Of a DNA stretch of 64,000 nt, positions 1 to 10,910 are shown piece by piece. This stretch comes from Chlorokybus atmophyticus (lineage: Eukaryota; Streptophyta; Chlorokybophyceae; Chlorokybales; Chlorokybaceae): positions 50,331 to 114,330 of the forward strand of contig RHPI01003516.1 of the NCBI GenBank assembly GCA_009103225.1. Reading direction: 5' to 3'. The notes below the pieces were generated by a model. The model was not told the DNA's origin. It did no database searches and saw only the letters and a list, made by a program, of their open reading frames with translations. How positions within the stretch are numbered: position 1 is the first letter of the stretch; each line of letters opens with the position of its first letter. The position numbers were made by a program, and so were the translations under genes.

Positions 1-45
1 GGGGGGCTGATTGCCGATGCGTGTAATACATGCATGCGTCCTCAC

Positions 46-1063
46 CTCAAGGTGGATGGCCCGTCCACAAAGTCATACTCGAGCTCTACCACGCCATTGA
101 GGTACATGAACCCTCCGCGATAGGGGATGATGAACCAATCTTGCCCCAGCAGCTCCACCAAGTCTAATTCGAGCACGGAAGCCTGACATGCATAGTGAGC
201 TGTAGCAGCATGTGCGTGATTGTGGTAACAAGAGGACGACATGCACTTACTGCAATTAACGACGGGTTGCGCGTATCCAGTGCGAATAACTCCAGCAATG
301 ATCTTGGAAGGGTGAGGATGTTCATAAGAGCGATATCATTGATAGTGAAGAACCTTGTGCTATGTGTGGCATGTCGTGCTGACTTGCCCACAATGTACTC
401 GTGGATGCGCTTCATGATAGTGCGTGCCGTGGCAGCGTGCACGTGGGCCCACGAATTGTTACTTCGTATGCACAAGCTGTGCATGGCAAGCAACTCCTTC
501 GTGGTGCGAAGCATGAAGCCAACAAGCTGCAGGAGGCTATCATCTACCAAGTAAAAGTACTGCAACAAACCGAGTTGTTACAAGCAGTTCGTGGCAGCAC
601 ATGCAACTCATTCACATACCTGAATGAAGAATTCGTCTCTGAGCTTGTCAAACCAAAAGGCTGGAGCAACGTGACAAGTGGCGGCTACTTGCTCCACATC
701 CCCTTCGCACTCTTCATTTGATAAAATGAGCTCGTTGCGCTTGAAGTAAAAATGCCTAGCTATCTCACTAGGCAGTTCCTCTGGCCTATACAACCGATAC
801 CCATTGAACTGAACAGGACTGTGCTCTACGTGAGTCAGTGAACGTACAAGCACAGGGTGGTCATGATTGTAGCCGTCTGCTTTGTGCACAAACACAAACG
901 CCCCTACTGATACGATAAGATCGCCATCTACATGCACGCTATGTAAGCTGCCTGCCGGAGGCTCAGGCAGGTCAACAACGTCAAGCCAACTAGCAACATC
1001 CGTGTGCAAGGGTCTAGCTGCCAAACGCTTGGCCTTACGTCTAGCAGTTGCTTTGAACGTCAT
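46..1063 (-). CDS. BAH-domain protein, 5' exons (gene runs off the window)
   Basis: Three exons join in frame on the minus strand with GT-AG borders: 1063-620, 559-251 and 182-46; the last ends at a GTGAGG donor close to the window edge. The first exon (about 148 residues) starts at an ATG and contains a bromo-adjacent-homology pattern: a VSVGAFVFVHKAD strand, a YRPEE motif, a short gap, then NELILSNEE and a final C-V pair. This is the layout of BAH domains in chromatin and DNA-methylation proteins, where they bind histones or nucleosomes. Exons 2 and 3 (Leu-rich, then DWFIIPYRGGFMYLNG) match no family I recognise. Coding frames are clean, unlike the retroelement remnants beside it. The BAH call is from motifs only, and the start codon could lie further upstream. 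Confidence 0.6.
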
Positions 1064-1383
1064 TCTAGCAACAAAGTATGCTAACCCCCCATTCCTTCAA
1101 GTAACCAGCGGTGCCCTTGAGGTTTCCGCCGCCGCCAACGCCGCCGCCAACACCGCCGCCGCCATCAGGCGCAGCGCCAGCTTGCATGTGCGGACTAAAA
1201 CGTCAACTCTTTGTTATCGGTTAACCTCCACTTTGAGCCTAACTAAGCCGAGCAAGTTCTCGTTTACCTCAGGCAGTCAACCGCTTTTAGCGAAACTGTA
1301 TACAGTTTCAGTTGACGACAAGCCGCGGCTTGGTCTCCGATATAGTCCCTCGCTACCGTCGATTACCAATAATTGGTAGCCAC
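1064..1383. other. Intergenic, GCC-repeat-rich, no gene seen
   Basis: Contains a run of gcc-type triplets around 1126-1165 and a perfect palindrome GAAACTGTATACAGTTTC near 1290-1307. No supportable coding sequence. Confidence 0.4.
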
Positions 1384-1962
1384 TAATCATTGTTGATCAA
1401 CGGCCCTCAGCGCTCGATAGCTATGGTACCGGCCTTTCACGCCTGTCACGTGATAATTCGGCCGGTACGGTACCGGCGGTACCGCGTTTGGCGGGGAACT
1501 CGTCCTGCGTAAACGGAATGCAATGTTCCAGAGATTTGCATCAGCACGTGCAAGCGCCTCCTCGTAGGTGCTAGGCTCCTTTACACCCCCAAATGCCTGC
1601 GATGCAGCCATGGCTTGGTTGATCGATCTCTTCGGCTCCCGCCTCTCAGGCAAAGGATACCTCCTCCCCTGCTCTTGAGACTTGTGGTGCTGGTGTTGGT
1701 CTTCAGTGGTAACAGGAGCTGAAGTGCTTTTGTGGCCTTGAGCTGGAGAAGACTTTCTGGAAGACCCTAAGACCTGGTCTAAAACACTGGTAGGAACCTG
1801 GTCTAGACTCGGTTCTGAAGGCTCATCGCCATCTAAGGTGTTGTCAACGCTTAAAACTCCAGCTCCTACTCCTCCCTTAGCAAAAGTCACATCATGACTC
1901 ACCACAACCTTCTCATCCAGCAAGACCCTCCACGCCTTAGAACCCGTCTCGTACCCCACGTG
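1384..1962 (-). pseudogene. Copia-type pol fragment (integrase C-terminus to start of RT)
   Basis: Minus-strand reading gives GYETGSKAWRVLLDEKVVVS followed by a low-complexity linker and a YEEALARADANLW stretch. These are the integrase C-terminal GYE..SK.YRVL motif and the pre-RT 'EAL...W' motif of Ty1/Copia polyproteins. It degenerates just inside the RT domain. It probably belongs to the same element as 3950-5790, split by the TIR element between them. Confidence 0.75.
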
Positions 1963-1976
1963 GGTGCACTAACACC

Positions 1977-3949
1977 ACACGGCTTGGCGTTGAAGGACCA
2001 TGCATGGTCTTTTCATGGACCCCGCGGCCCATGCATGGTCCATACCTCACGGGCCAGGACTGCCCGGTCTGCGGGGGACGGAACGTTTGTGGTCTGTTCG
2101 GGGCCCCGCGGCCCGTCAATGGCTGGTGCGGCGACGCGCACCATGCATGGTCCGTGCCGCACCATCCATGGTGCGGCACAAACCAGTAATGTACGCTGGC
2201 CCTGGACTGCGGACCAGGTGCGGTCCCGCGGTCCTGTGGCCCTACACACAGTCTAACCTCGATAAGTGCATATTCGATAAGTGCACATCCGCGATAAGTG
2301 CATGGTTTTGCCCGACACCAATGCACTACTGGTAGTATAAGGCAGCGTAAGTGCATATCCGCACTAAGTGCATAAAAAGAGGTGTTCCCGATGGTATGCA
2401 CTTATCGGTATAGGTAGACTGTACTAGCGCGCACCGTACATGCTGCCCAACGGTCCGTGCCGCACTATGTACGGTGCGGCACGAACCAGTAATCGCGGCC
2501 CTGCCGCTATCATGAGTAGGTAGCAACAACCTACGTGTGGTACAATATCGCCTAAATGCCTGATTGCACAAGTGCACTTCACTTGTTGACAAGCCGCACC
2601 GACTGTCGGCTATAGTGGACAGCCGCAAGTGGATAGCAAATGGTCGGCGGCTGATTGACAGCCGGCTGGCTGTCAATTAAGCTGTAAGGAGCTGTTTATG
2701 CAATCAACATATATCATGGTACCGTCAGTGTATTTGCAAAATTTGTGACCATGCACCATTAACATGTTTTATGCGTTTATTTAAGTACTATATCTATTAC
2801 ATAATATACATACATATTTTAGCGTGTGCACAAATGGATCTATTTATATACACATACGCAGGTCCAAATGGTTATAATAGTAGTATTTTGGGGTCAGCCG
2901 TATACAAGGTATGTTTAATGTAAGAATATGTATAAGAAGTATACATAAATCAAGTCACTTATTATAATAGCCTCTCATAAGATCGCGGAGTGATTGACAG
3001 CCCCAACTAAGCATTGTGTCCAACCAGCCAGGTAACACCTACGTTGGTGCCGCAATGCGACTTATTTTTATATCATGTAAACACGTATATTTACACATTC
3101 ATGAACGCTTACATATATAAACATGAAAGTGTGTGTATGCGCACGCAAGGATATTAATAACCCTTACCAAGGTTACACTTATGGACAGCCCCCAACAAAG
3201 CATTGTAGTTTACAAACCCTGGCAGCCGAGTTGCGGCTGTCTGTGTCATTGATAGTGACCTAATATAATGTAATACCGTTGCTTTATACTGGTACAGCCT
3301 GTGCACATTGATAGCGCATGCTTCACAACGCCGACTTCCTGTGCAATTTCCGCCGCCGACAGTCGCCGAGCGGCCGTCGATACAATCTATAATGCAAAAT
3401 ACACATCCACAACACTACACTCTTCATCGGTATGTGCACATGTAGCGTTGTGGTTAGGGTGTCATGTTTGATTTGCAAAGATCTTGCGTCGACTCTCGAT
3501 GGACGCATGTGTTCTTCACTAACTATTTCTAAGACGCCGCGGCCTCGTGCGCTGCAGCCTGTGGCCCCGCAGGCCGGGCGTGGCCGGTGCTGTCAGCTCA
3601 AGATGATGTCTTTTCCTGCATTTTGCAACAAAATTTGGTGCTTATGGATAAATATTGCGGTCGATGGTCCGCTGGCCGGACCAGTAAAGGTTGTTAAGTA
3701 CATTTTCATAATTAAGTCCCTGGTCCGCTGGCTGGCTCGTACCTGGTCCTGACGCGACCGGAAACCGGCCGGACCAGACAAAGTGCGACCCCAAAAAAAC
3801 ATGGGACCGTTCACGTGAGATTTGGACCATGCATGGTCCGACTGTCAATGACCGCCGGACCATACAAGATCCACCGATTTCCCTAAGCAGGGCAAAATCC
3901 CGGCCCGAAGGCACGGACCATTCATGGTCCTTTGACGTCAAGCGGTGTG
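1977..3949. mobile_element. Probable non-autonomous DNA transposon with imperfect TIRs and repeated GGACCATGCATGGTCC palindromes
   Basis: The left end (about 1977-2009) and the reverse complement of the right end (about 3917-3949) match over roughly 30 bp with a few substitutions, both running into a GGACCATGMATGGTC palindrome. The same palindrome and half-sites recur inside at about 1999, 2029, 2139, 2163 and 3826, with related GGTCC-rich motifs at 2450-2490 and 3665-3790. The flanks are two parts of one Copia integrase reading, which supports an insertion. The core (2700-3300) is AT-rich and has no long ORF. No target-site duplication could be fixed, so the exact ends are uncertain. Confidence 0.5.
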
Positions 3950-5790
3950 CAAGCCGCGCCGGCTAACTTTGACCAGCTTGTGTCGTCGCTGCTTGGGTAC
4001 GTGGACAAAGGCAGAACCAAAGACCCTCAGCATGCTCACATTAGGCCTTGCGCCTTTGAAGAGCTCCAACGGAGTTCTGGCTTTGGAACGCACGGGGGAA
4101 CGGCTGCGCACAAAGTTTGCAGCCAGCAATGCGTCCGTCCACATGCAATCCTCCATGTTGGCATCAGTCAGCATGGCCTGAACCTTCTACAACAGCGTGC
4201 GGTTAAGCCTTGCTTAACCGCACGCTCCGCCTTCCGATTTTGCTCGGAAGTGCAAGGTGCTGTAGTCTCATGCATAATCCCCCTCTTTGCATAATAGTCC
4301 TTCAGCTGAGTGTTGATAAACTCTCCACCACGGCCTGAGCGCACTGCAGCAACCTTCAGACCTGTCTGAGTCTCCAGAAGCTTAAAGACCTCCAGAACTG
4401 TCTTAGCCACATCTGACTTTAAGGCTTAAGGCACGACCATGGACAATTTGCTGAAGTCATCCAAGAAATTGACAAAATACTTGAAGCTCCCGCCCTTTGA
4501 TGTCACCGGCATGGGACCGCACACATCCGTATAGACCAGCTCCAAGCAACGCGTACTCACGTGAGAAGAGGTAGGAAAAGGCAGTATGGTTTGCTTTCCT
4601 ATGACACGAGGACTGCATAGGACACCTTTCTCAGCCTGAAAGTCTTCAGAACTGAGGTTAATCCCTTCCACCATGTCTTCCGTCACCAAGCGCGCTAGAT
4701 TATCAAAGCCCAAATGCCCAAACCTCCTGTGCCAGAGCTGAGCAGACTCCAAGAATGCTGCAACAAGTGCTTGGATTAAAATTTGGACTGAAGTCTTCCC
4801 CGAAACAAGTTATAAACCTCCTCCTTGACTTAAAGCCTCAAGGTGCTTCACGCCATTTAGCAATATGCAGCCCTTTTCTCCCTCAAACTCAATCTGAGCA
4901 CCAGCACGAGCAGCAGCCTTGATCAAGAAAAGACTTGCAGCAACCTCTAGCACAAAAAGAACATCCTTGAGCTGCACTTGCCTTGTTGACCCCTCAACTT
5001 GGCAATCAAGGATGACATTGCCCCGACCAGTAGCAGCCATCACGCTTCCCTTTAATGCGCACCCCACGGACATGGGCTTGTCCAGGGTCTGAAAGGTGAC
5101 TCAGGCAAACGTGTCTGCAGTCATGTGAGAAGTGGCCCCCAAGTCTAAAGCCCAGATTTGGACAGGGATTGAAGCACTGGTAGTGAAAGCCACGGGTTTC
5201 TCCTTGTTTTGCCCCTCTCCTGGCTTGCCATGCTTCTTCCAACACTTCTCCACATCATGCCCAAGCTTGCCACAGTAGCTGCACTTGCGTTTCTTCTTCT
5301 TTTGACCGCCCTGGCCTGAAGAACCAGCGCCTAACCTGGGTTTGAAGCTGTAACCATGCTTGAAAACAGCAAAAGCGACTGCATCTGAAGCCTCCTCCCT
5401 TCTTCTCGAGCCTTTGCTCAACTTGAAGTAGCCTTGGCATCACCTCATCCAACGTGGGCTCAGTGTCAAGACCTTCCAACATCGTAATCAATGTGTCAAA
5501 CTCTGGCAGGTCTGGAAGTCCAGAAAGTACAGCCTAAACAAGCTCAGATTTCTGCAAATGGCAGTCCACGCCTTAATGGTCCTTCTAAAGCTCTCTTGCC
5601 CTTGTAAAGTACTTGGTGACCGGCTCACTTAAGTCTTTCCTCAAAGCATTCAGGTCACGCCTAAGCTGAACACGCCTGGCATTGTTCTTACACTTGAACG
5701 AATCAAACAACTTCTCCCAAGGCTTCCGTCGCCACTAGACTTAAGCACAAGCAAAGTGAACCATGTTAAACGTGTGTGGGCGTCCCTTAT
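3950..5790 (-). pseudogene. Degenerate Copia gag-pol remnant
   Basis: On the minus strand, successive short frames give a gag CCHC knuckle (CSYCGKLGHDVEKC, near 5290-5240), the aspartic protease (LDLGATSHMT, near 5150-5110), the GAG-pre-integrase HRRFGHLGFDNLARL block (near 4735-4690), integrase core pieces (YTDVCGPM; VRSGRGGEFIN) and PKQRRHKL near 3990. Frames break repeatedly and residues are missing, so it is dead. The integrase region holds a foldback at 4195-4225. Confidence 0.8.
4195..4225. repeat. Perfect 14-bp inverted repeat with 3-nt loop
   Basis: GCGTGCGGTTAAGC, three bases, then its exact reverse complement. It lies inside Copia integrase coding sequence, where a conserved helix would be expected, so it looks like a secondary foldback duplication rather than an original feature of the element. 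Confidence 0.85.
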
Positions 5791-5964
5791 ACCCAATAAC
5801 GGTTAACACTACAAAAAACTTGATATACAAGCTTAAAATAGTATACAAGGCGGGTCTGTCAACATAAGAGCCAAAAACAGTCTTAAACGGTCTAAATTGT
5901 TAGGACTAACGGTTTTAACAAATCGGTTAAGACTGGAGTCTATTAATTACGACAGTCATGAGTA

Positions 5965-6208
5965 CTTAGCTAGACTAAGCTAACTGGAGTCTAAGGACGG
6001 CTAAACCTAGTCCTAACCTCCAACACTTAGCTAAATTAAGCTGATTGGAGTCTAAGGACGGCTAAACCTGCTTTTAAACTCCAACACTTAGCTAGACTAA
6101 GATGACTGGAGTCCAAGAACGGCTAAACCTGGTCTTAAACTCCAACACTTAGCTAGACTAAGATGACTGGAGTCTAAGAACGGCTAAACCTGGTCTTAAA
6201 CTCCAGCA
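5965..6208. repeat. Tandem repeat, four copies of a 61-bp unit
   Basis: Each unit begins CTTAGCTAGACTAAG (with variants), passes through GGAGTCTAAGRACGGCTAAACC and ends in a CTCCAACA-like string. It stops abruptly where a truncated Ty3 pol begins (6209), so it may mark that breakpoint. Related single motifs occur upstream at 5870-5960. Confidence 0.8.
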
Positions 6209-8303
6209 CTCGGCCCCGCCGCAGCAGCTCCCACCGTGGCGGCCATATTTGCTGTTGCCGCATTACGGTCAGGGCGCGAGATCAACACCACCGCCACCTC
6301 AACGACAAAGGAGATTCATGCCCTTGAGTCTACCGGCCCCACAGTGACCACATCTTTAGGGGAGGTCCACGCGGTCGAAATTGAAGTTGACGACACCGAG
6401 CTGGCACCCGCCGACACTAGGCAGAACATATGGCTGGACAAGCCATTAATCTCCTGCCTTCAAAGTGGCCAACTTCCCTCCAACATGAGTGCACGAGAGA
6501 AAGATCATGTCAGACAACGCACCCGCCACTATCGGTGGGCGGATGACAAGGTGTATTGCCGCGTTCAGGACGAGGACAAAGAGGCGCTAACACCAGCCAC
6601 ACGCGAGGGCATCATTGTTGCCCTCCGCACTGAGCTTGGACATTTTGGAGTCAAGCGTACCGTCAGCCTGCTAAGGGCGCAATGATGGTGGTATGGGCTG
6701 TCCAAACATGTGCAGGGGTTCGTCAGTCGCTGCCAACAGTGTGACATGGTACGCGCCAGCCTCAACACACGCAGCGCCACCTTGCACCCTCTCCCCATTG
6801 CCGGGCCGTTCTATGGCTGGGGATCGACATCTTTTGAGACTTGGCACCCTCGGCACGGGGCAACCGCTACATCCCTGTCATGATCGAGCACTTCTCAAAA
6901 TGGGTAAAGCTGGTGCCATTACCCGACAAGAGCAGCAGGGGGGTGTCTCAAGCCTTCCTCTCCCGTGTTCTCAGCCGGTTCGGCAGCTGTGGTCATCACC
7001 GACCAGGGCACTGAATTCAGAGGGGAGTTCGACACCCTGCTGGACAGATGCTACATTGATTATCGTCGCACTTCGCGTGACCACCCTCAAGCCGACGATC
7101 TCGCCGAGCGGACAGTACAAACTACAAAAAGGCACTCCGCAAGTACGTGCTGGACTATGAGAAGAATGTTGACATACACACGTGCAAGTGACACGCCAAC
7201 AACATCAACACAAGAGCATGACTGCTACTGCCATTTATGCCATACAAGTCCAGGGGTTTTATACCCCGCCAGTTTCTACACACGTCTACATTTGCAAGCA
7301 CCGCGTGCACAATACTCAGCCTTTCAATGCGCTTTGAGATGCGCTGTTTAGCTTACGACCAGAGCTTTTTGACAAGCTAAGCCACGTCTACTCAGCTTAC
7401 ATATCCACAAAGCTACGCGGTTTCTCCCAATGCTCTACTCAGCATCTGGTCCGAAGTCCGTCCTGGCTCGACCATTTTGCTAAGTCCGGAGTCCACGTGC
7501 TCAGCCCATACCTTCGACTCTCGACTCTTGTGTAGACGGTAAGCTGACCGGATACAAGCATCACCCATGTGATACCTTCAACAAAGAACACCTGGGGCGA
7601 CCACCTTCCGTGGGTGGCTCTTGAATACCGATCGTCAAAGCAGGCGCCTTTGCGCGAGTACAGCCCATACTACCTACTGTTCGGGCGTCCGCCATTGTTT
7701 CCCTTTCGTGCACAGTCGGAAGTAGACCGTGTGGTGAACAACCTCGACGATCCCGAATGGATGCACCACGACATTACCACACGCGCCACGCTGTGCGAGC
7801 ACACCGTCCCGATGGCCTTCAACAACCTGCGCATCGCACAGCACCGCGAAATCCTGCGCTACGAGCGCGTGCGGAGCGGCTTCTACAAGGAGCGCCAGCG
7901 GCGGTTTTAAGCAGGGGACTTTACCTACCGCATGGCAGCCACTAAGGACACGCTCGACACCTCCGTGGGCCGCACCGTCTACAAGGTACTCAAGGTGTAC
8001 CCCACAGGAGTGCTGGACCTCCTCGGTCATAACGGCGAGAGGTTGAAAGGCAACATGGTGAACTGCGCGCCATGTGACCTTCATTACATAGCGGGCTTCA
8101 CGCGCATCCAGCACCCTCGCCCCGCCCGCTTCACACGCTGTGAACGCTGCGGTAGTGCCGGCGGAGACGCACTCATGACGCTCTGCGATGGCTGCAATAT
8201 GGGCCTGCATTGCTACTGTCTGGAGCCCCCATTGGACGCGATACCCATGGAGGAGTACTGGTGCAACGATTGCCGCACCCACGGTCCTCCTCACCTGCGT
8301 TAA
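6209..8303 (+). pseudogene. 5'-truncated Ty3 pol: post-RNase H linker, integrase, PHD finger
   Basis: Starts in the AAIFAVAALRSGR linker that follows RNase H in the complete copy at 52-57 kb. It continues through integrase (GHFGVKRTVSLL, CQQCDMV, ITDQGTEFRG, RRTSRDHPQAD) and the post-integrase domain (TLDTSVGRTVYKVLKVYPTGVLDLL). It ends in an intact PHD finger at about 8130-8270 with CERC, CDGC, H..C and WCNDC ligands. Frameshifts break the integrase core, and a 417-bp Copia solo LTR splits it at 7167. The PHD finger is well preserved although the rest is decayed. Confidence 0.88.
7167..7583. mobile_element. Solo Copia LTR with 5-bp target-site duplication
   Basis: A 417-bp segment runs from TGTTGACATA to CCTTCAACA and is flanked by AAGAA on both sides (7162-7166 and 7584-7588). 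Removing it and one AAGAA restores the Ty3 integrase reading that the intact copy has around 53.6 kb. The TGTTGA...TCAACA ends are those of the Copia LTRs elsewhere in the window. It is the product of LTR-LTR recombination. Confidence 0.93.
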
Positions 8304-8349
8304 CAGCTCAGCTCTGGAGCTGGAACCTCCCCAGAAGCTCATGGGAGTG

Positions 8350-9406
8350 GCTTGTCGACTGTGTGTCCTACAGCACAGCATGTCTAAGGAGGACACCGCA
8401 TCCACATGTCCGTGTGACTTAGCGACAGCGGAGCAGCTCTACCAAGCACTCCTTGCCATACGAGCTGGGTTAATTTCTACTTTTGCTACATATCATGACA
8501 TGTTGCAGCGACAGGGCTAGCAAGCGTATCTCTTCCTGTAGCGACCCGAGACAGTGTGACCCTCGACTCTCCTCGACCCGACAGCTGTCATGCCTATTGC
8601 CCACGCATATCAGCCTTCATCGAGCATGGCTACATTGAAACCATCGCCCGGCCTACCAGCATACCATCGCGCGTGTCACTGACCGTAAGCTAGGTTATGA
8701 CTCCAGAGTAGCTGACGACCATAGCCTACATAGGCACCGCGCGTAGCTGTTCAGTTGTGAGTTTAGTTATAAGGTGTGTTCTATATCGAGTGACAATCGC
8801 TGTGGAAATACCTCATTATGACCTGAGCTTATGTTCTGAAACAGTCATAATTTTACTGGTATAAGTAGTATTAGTGTTCACCGGATCAGCTGGCGACACC
8901 GTGAGTGAGAAAGCTAAGAGCTAGTGACACGACTTGAACTGCGAACACGCCATCCCAGTTACCAAGAACCCCCTCACTGTGTGAGAGCCTGTGCAAGCTC
9001 GTGTGTGCATCGTGCTTGTCATCGCTGTGCTTGGTGTGCCTAGTTGCAGTGTGTTTGTTGGCATCAGTCAGAGCATAGTATCCACGTATTGCTTGCCTAC
9101 TCACCTCACTTAACAGTGTAACACATTTTCCGCTCATGCAAAGAACTGTGTAAACAGCACTACCTATAGTAATGGCTTGTTGACTATGTGTCCTACAACA
9201 CAGCATGTACACTAAGGAGGACATCGCCTCCACATGTCCGTGTGACTCCGCGACAGCGGAGCAGCTCCACCAAGCACTCCACGCCATACGAGCCGGGTTA
9301 TCTTTTACTTTTGCTACATGTTGCAGCGACAGGGCTAACAAGCATGTCTCTTCCGATAGCGGCCCGAGACAATGTGACCCTCGACTCTTCTCGACCCGAC
9401 AAACTC
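8350..9406 (+). repeat. Ty3 3' terminal region, repeat modules in order A-B-A
   Basis: Module A (TTGTTGACTGTGTGTCC... to ...CGACCCGACAGC, about 235 bp) begins just after the stop of the Ty3 pol. Module B (TGTCATGCC at 8586 to GGCTTGTTGACT near 9180, about 590 bp) follows, then module A again up to about 9406. The same order is at 37949-39004. B corresponds to the 5' LTR-like region of the full copy (its 62851 end in reverse). Exact LTR borders are not resolved. Confidence 0.6.
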
Positions 9407-9800
9407 GATGCAGTTCGGCAACAGACTCTTAGACATCATGTGCTTCATGATCCAGATACTGAGCGGTAATGTGAAAGAGATCTCATCTGACCAGTCTTTG
9501 TTCTTCAGAGCCTGCTGTCGCATCTTGGAGTGGAACTTGATGATAAATTCGTTCAGCGAGGTAGTGCCAGCACGGTTGGAGAAGCGCAGGGACGTGGTTG
9601 AGCTAAAAGACTCCATCTCGTAGTCGTCAGTGTCGGACGAGAGTGGGGAAGCTCGATGCCGTGGATTGGACAGGAACGGAGTGAAGCCGGAGACAGCACG
9701 TGAGCTTCCGCTGCTACAATCGTTGCTCCCGTCGCTGATCCGCTCGTAGGTGAGGTTGGAGGTTGGGCTCCAGCTGCTGAGGTCACCCTCGTCTATTGGA
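9407..9800 (-). pseudogene. Ty3 gag 5' fragment
   Basis: Minus-strand sequence closely follows the first gag block of the full element (61560-61970), including the SSTTSLRFSNRAGTTSLNEF stretch and the MRQQALKNKDWSDEI stretch. It is joined abruptly at 9406/9407 to plus-strand module A of another copy, so this is a recombination or insertion junction. Confidence 0.8.
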
Positions 9801-10639
9801 GAGAACGGGGTGGGCCTGCTTATACAGCTAGTCCAAGGGTGAAAGTGTATGCAGGGTAGAGCGTTTGTGCTCTACCGCCTGTCTCAATGCCGCTACTACT
9901 CACCACACTAGTGCTTATGTGCGCACTATGTAATGACAGTGATAACGAATGCACGGGGATGTGTCCCCACATACAGACTGCACTATTTGGTGCCGAATGC
10001 AACGCACTCACTTGAGCAAAGAGGGTGACACTGTGAGTCAACAAGCCACTACTATAGGTAGTGCTGTTTACATTGTTCTTTGCATGAGCTGAAAATGTGT
10101 TACATTGTTAAGTGAGATGAATGGGCAAGCAACACGTGGTTACTATGCCCTGACTAATGCTAACAAACACACTGCAACCAGGCACACCAAGCTCACAGCG
10201 ATGACAAGCACGATGCACACACAAGCATGCACAGGCTCTCACACAGTGAGGGGGTTCTTGGTAACCGGGATGGCGTGTTCGCAGTTCAAGTCGTTTCACC
10301 AGCTCTTAGCTTTCTCACTCACAGTGTCACCTGCTGATCCGGTGAACATTAATAGTACTTATATAAGTACAATTATGATTGTTTTAGAGCGTAAGCTAGT
10401 GGTCATATCGAGGCTATTTCCACAGCGATTGTCACTTGATATAGAACACACCTTATAACTGAATTTACAACTGAACAGCTACGCGTGGTGCCTATGTAGG
10501 CTATGGTTGTGAGCTATTCTGGTCATGACCTAGCTACTAGTTAGTAACGCGCGCGCGCTGGTATGCTGGTAGGCCGGGCGATGGTTTCGATGTAGCCATG
10601 CTCGATGAAGGCTGGTATACGTGGGCAGTAGGCATGACA
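9801..10639 (-). repeat. Ty3 leader and LTR-like region, antisense
   Basis: Parallels 61980-62851 and 50721-51582: the same CTCTACCG-containing leader, the CAACAAGCCACTA motif and an outer end in GGCATGACA at 10639. Beyond that base the four antisense copies in the window diverge from one another, which marks a real element terminus. Confidence 0.75.
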
Positions 10640-10910
10640 GAGTGTTTGGCTGTACGGCATATGTGTTGACACCATGGTCACATGGTACACAGTACGCGTT
10701 TAGTACGTGAGCGGTGGTGTACGCGTACATACATGTACCCATTTATGCCAGTACGTGGCAGTACGCTACAGTGGCAGTTTTGTCGTGTTGCTTCACGAGC
10801 ATCAAGCATGCTACTTGCGTACATGTGCACAACAGTAAACAATGAGCAGAGAACACTATGTTACAGCGAAGCATGTGTGCAGACATAGCCCATCACATGT
10901 GTCTGCCTAG

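Noticed and set aside
7674-8405. 243-residue minus-strand frame
   Set aside because: Antisense of the Ty3 integrase and PHD coding region.
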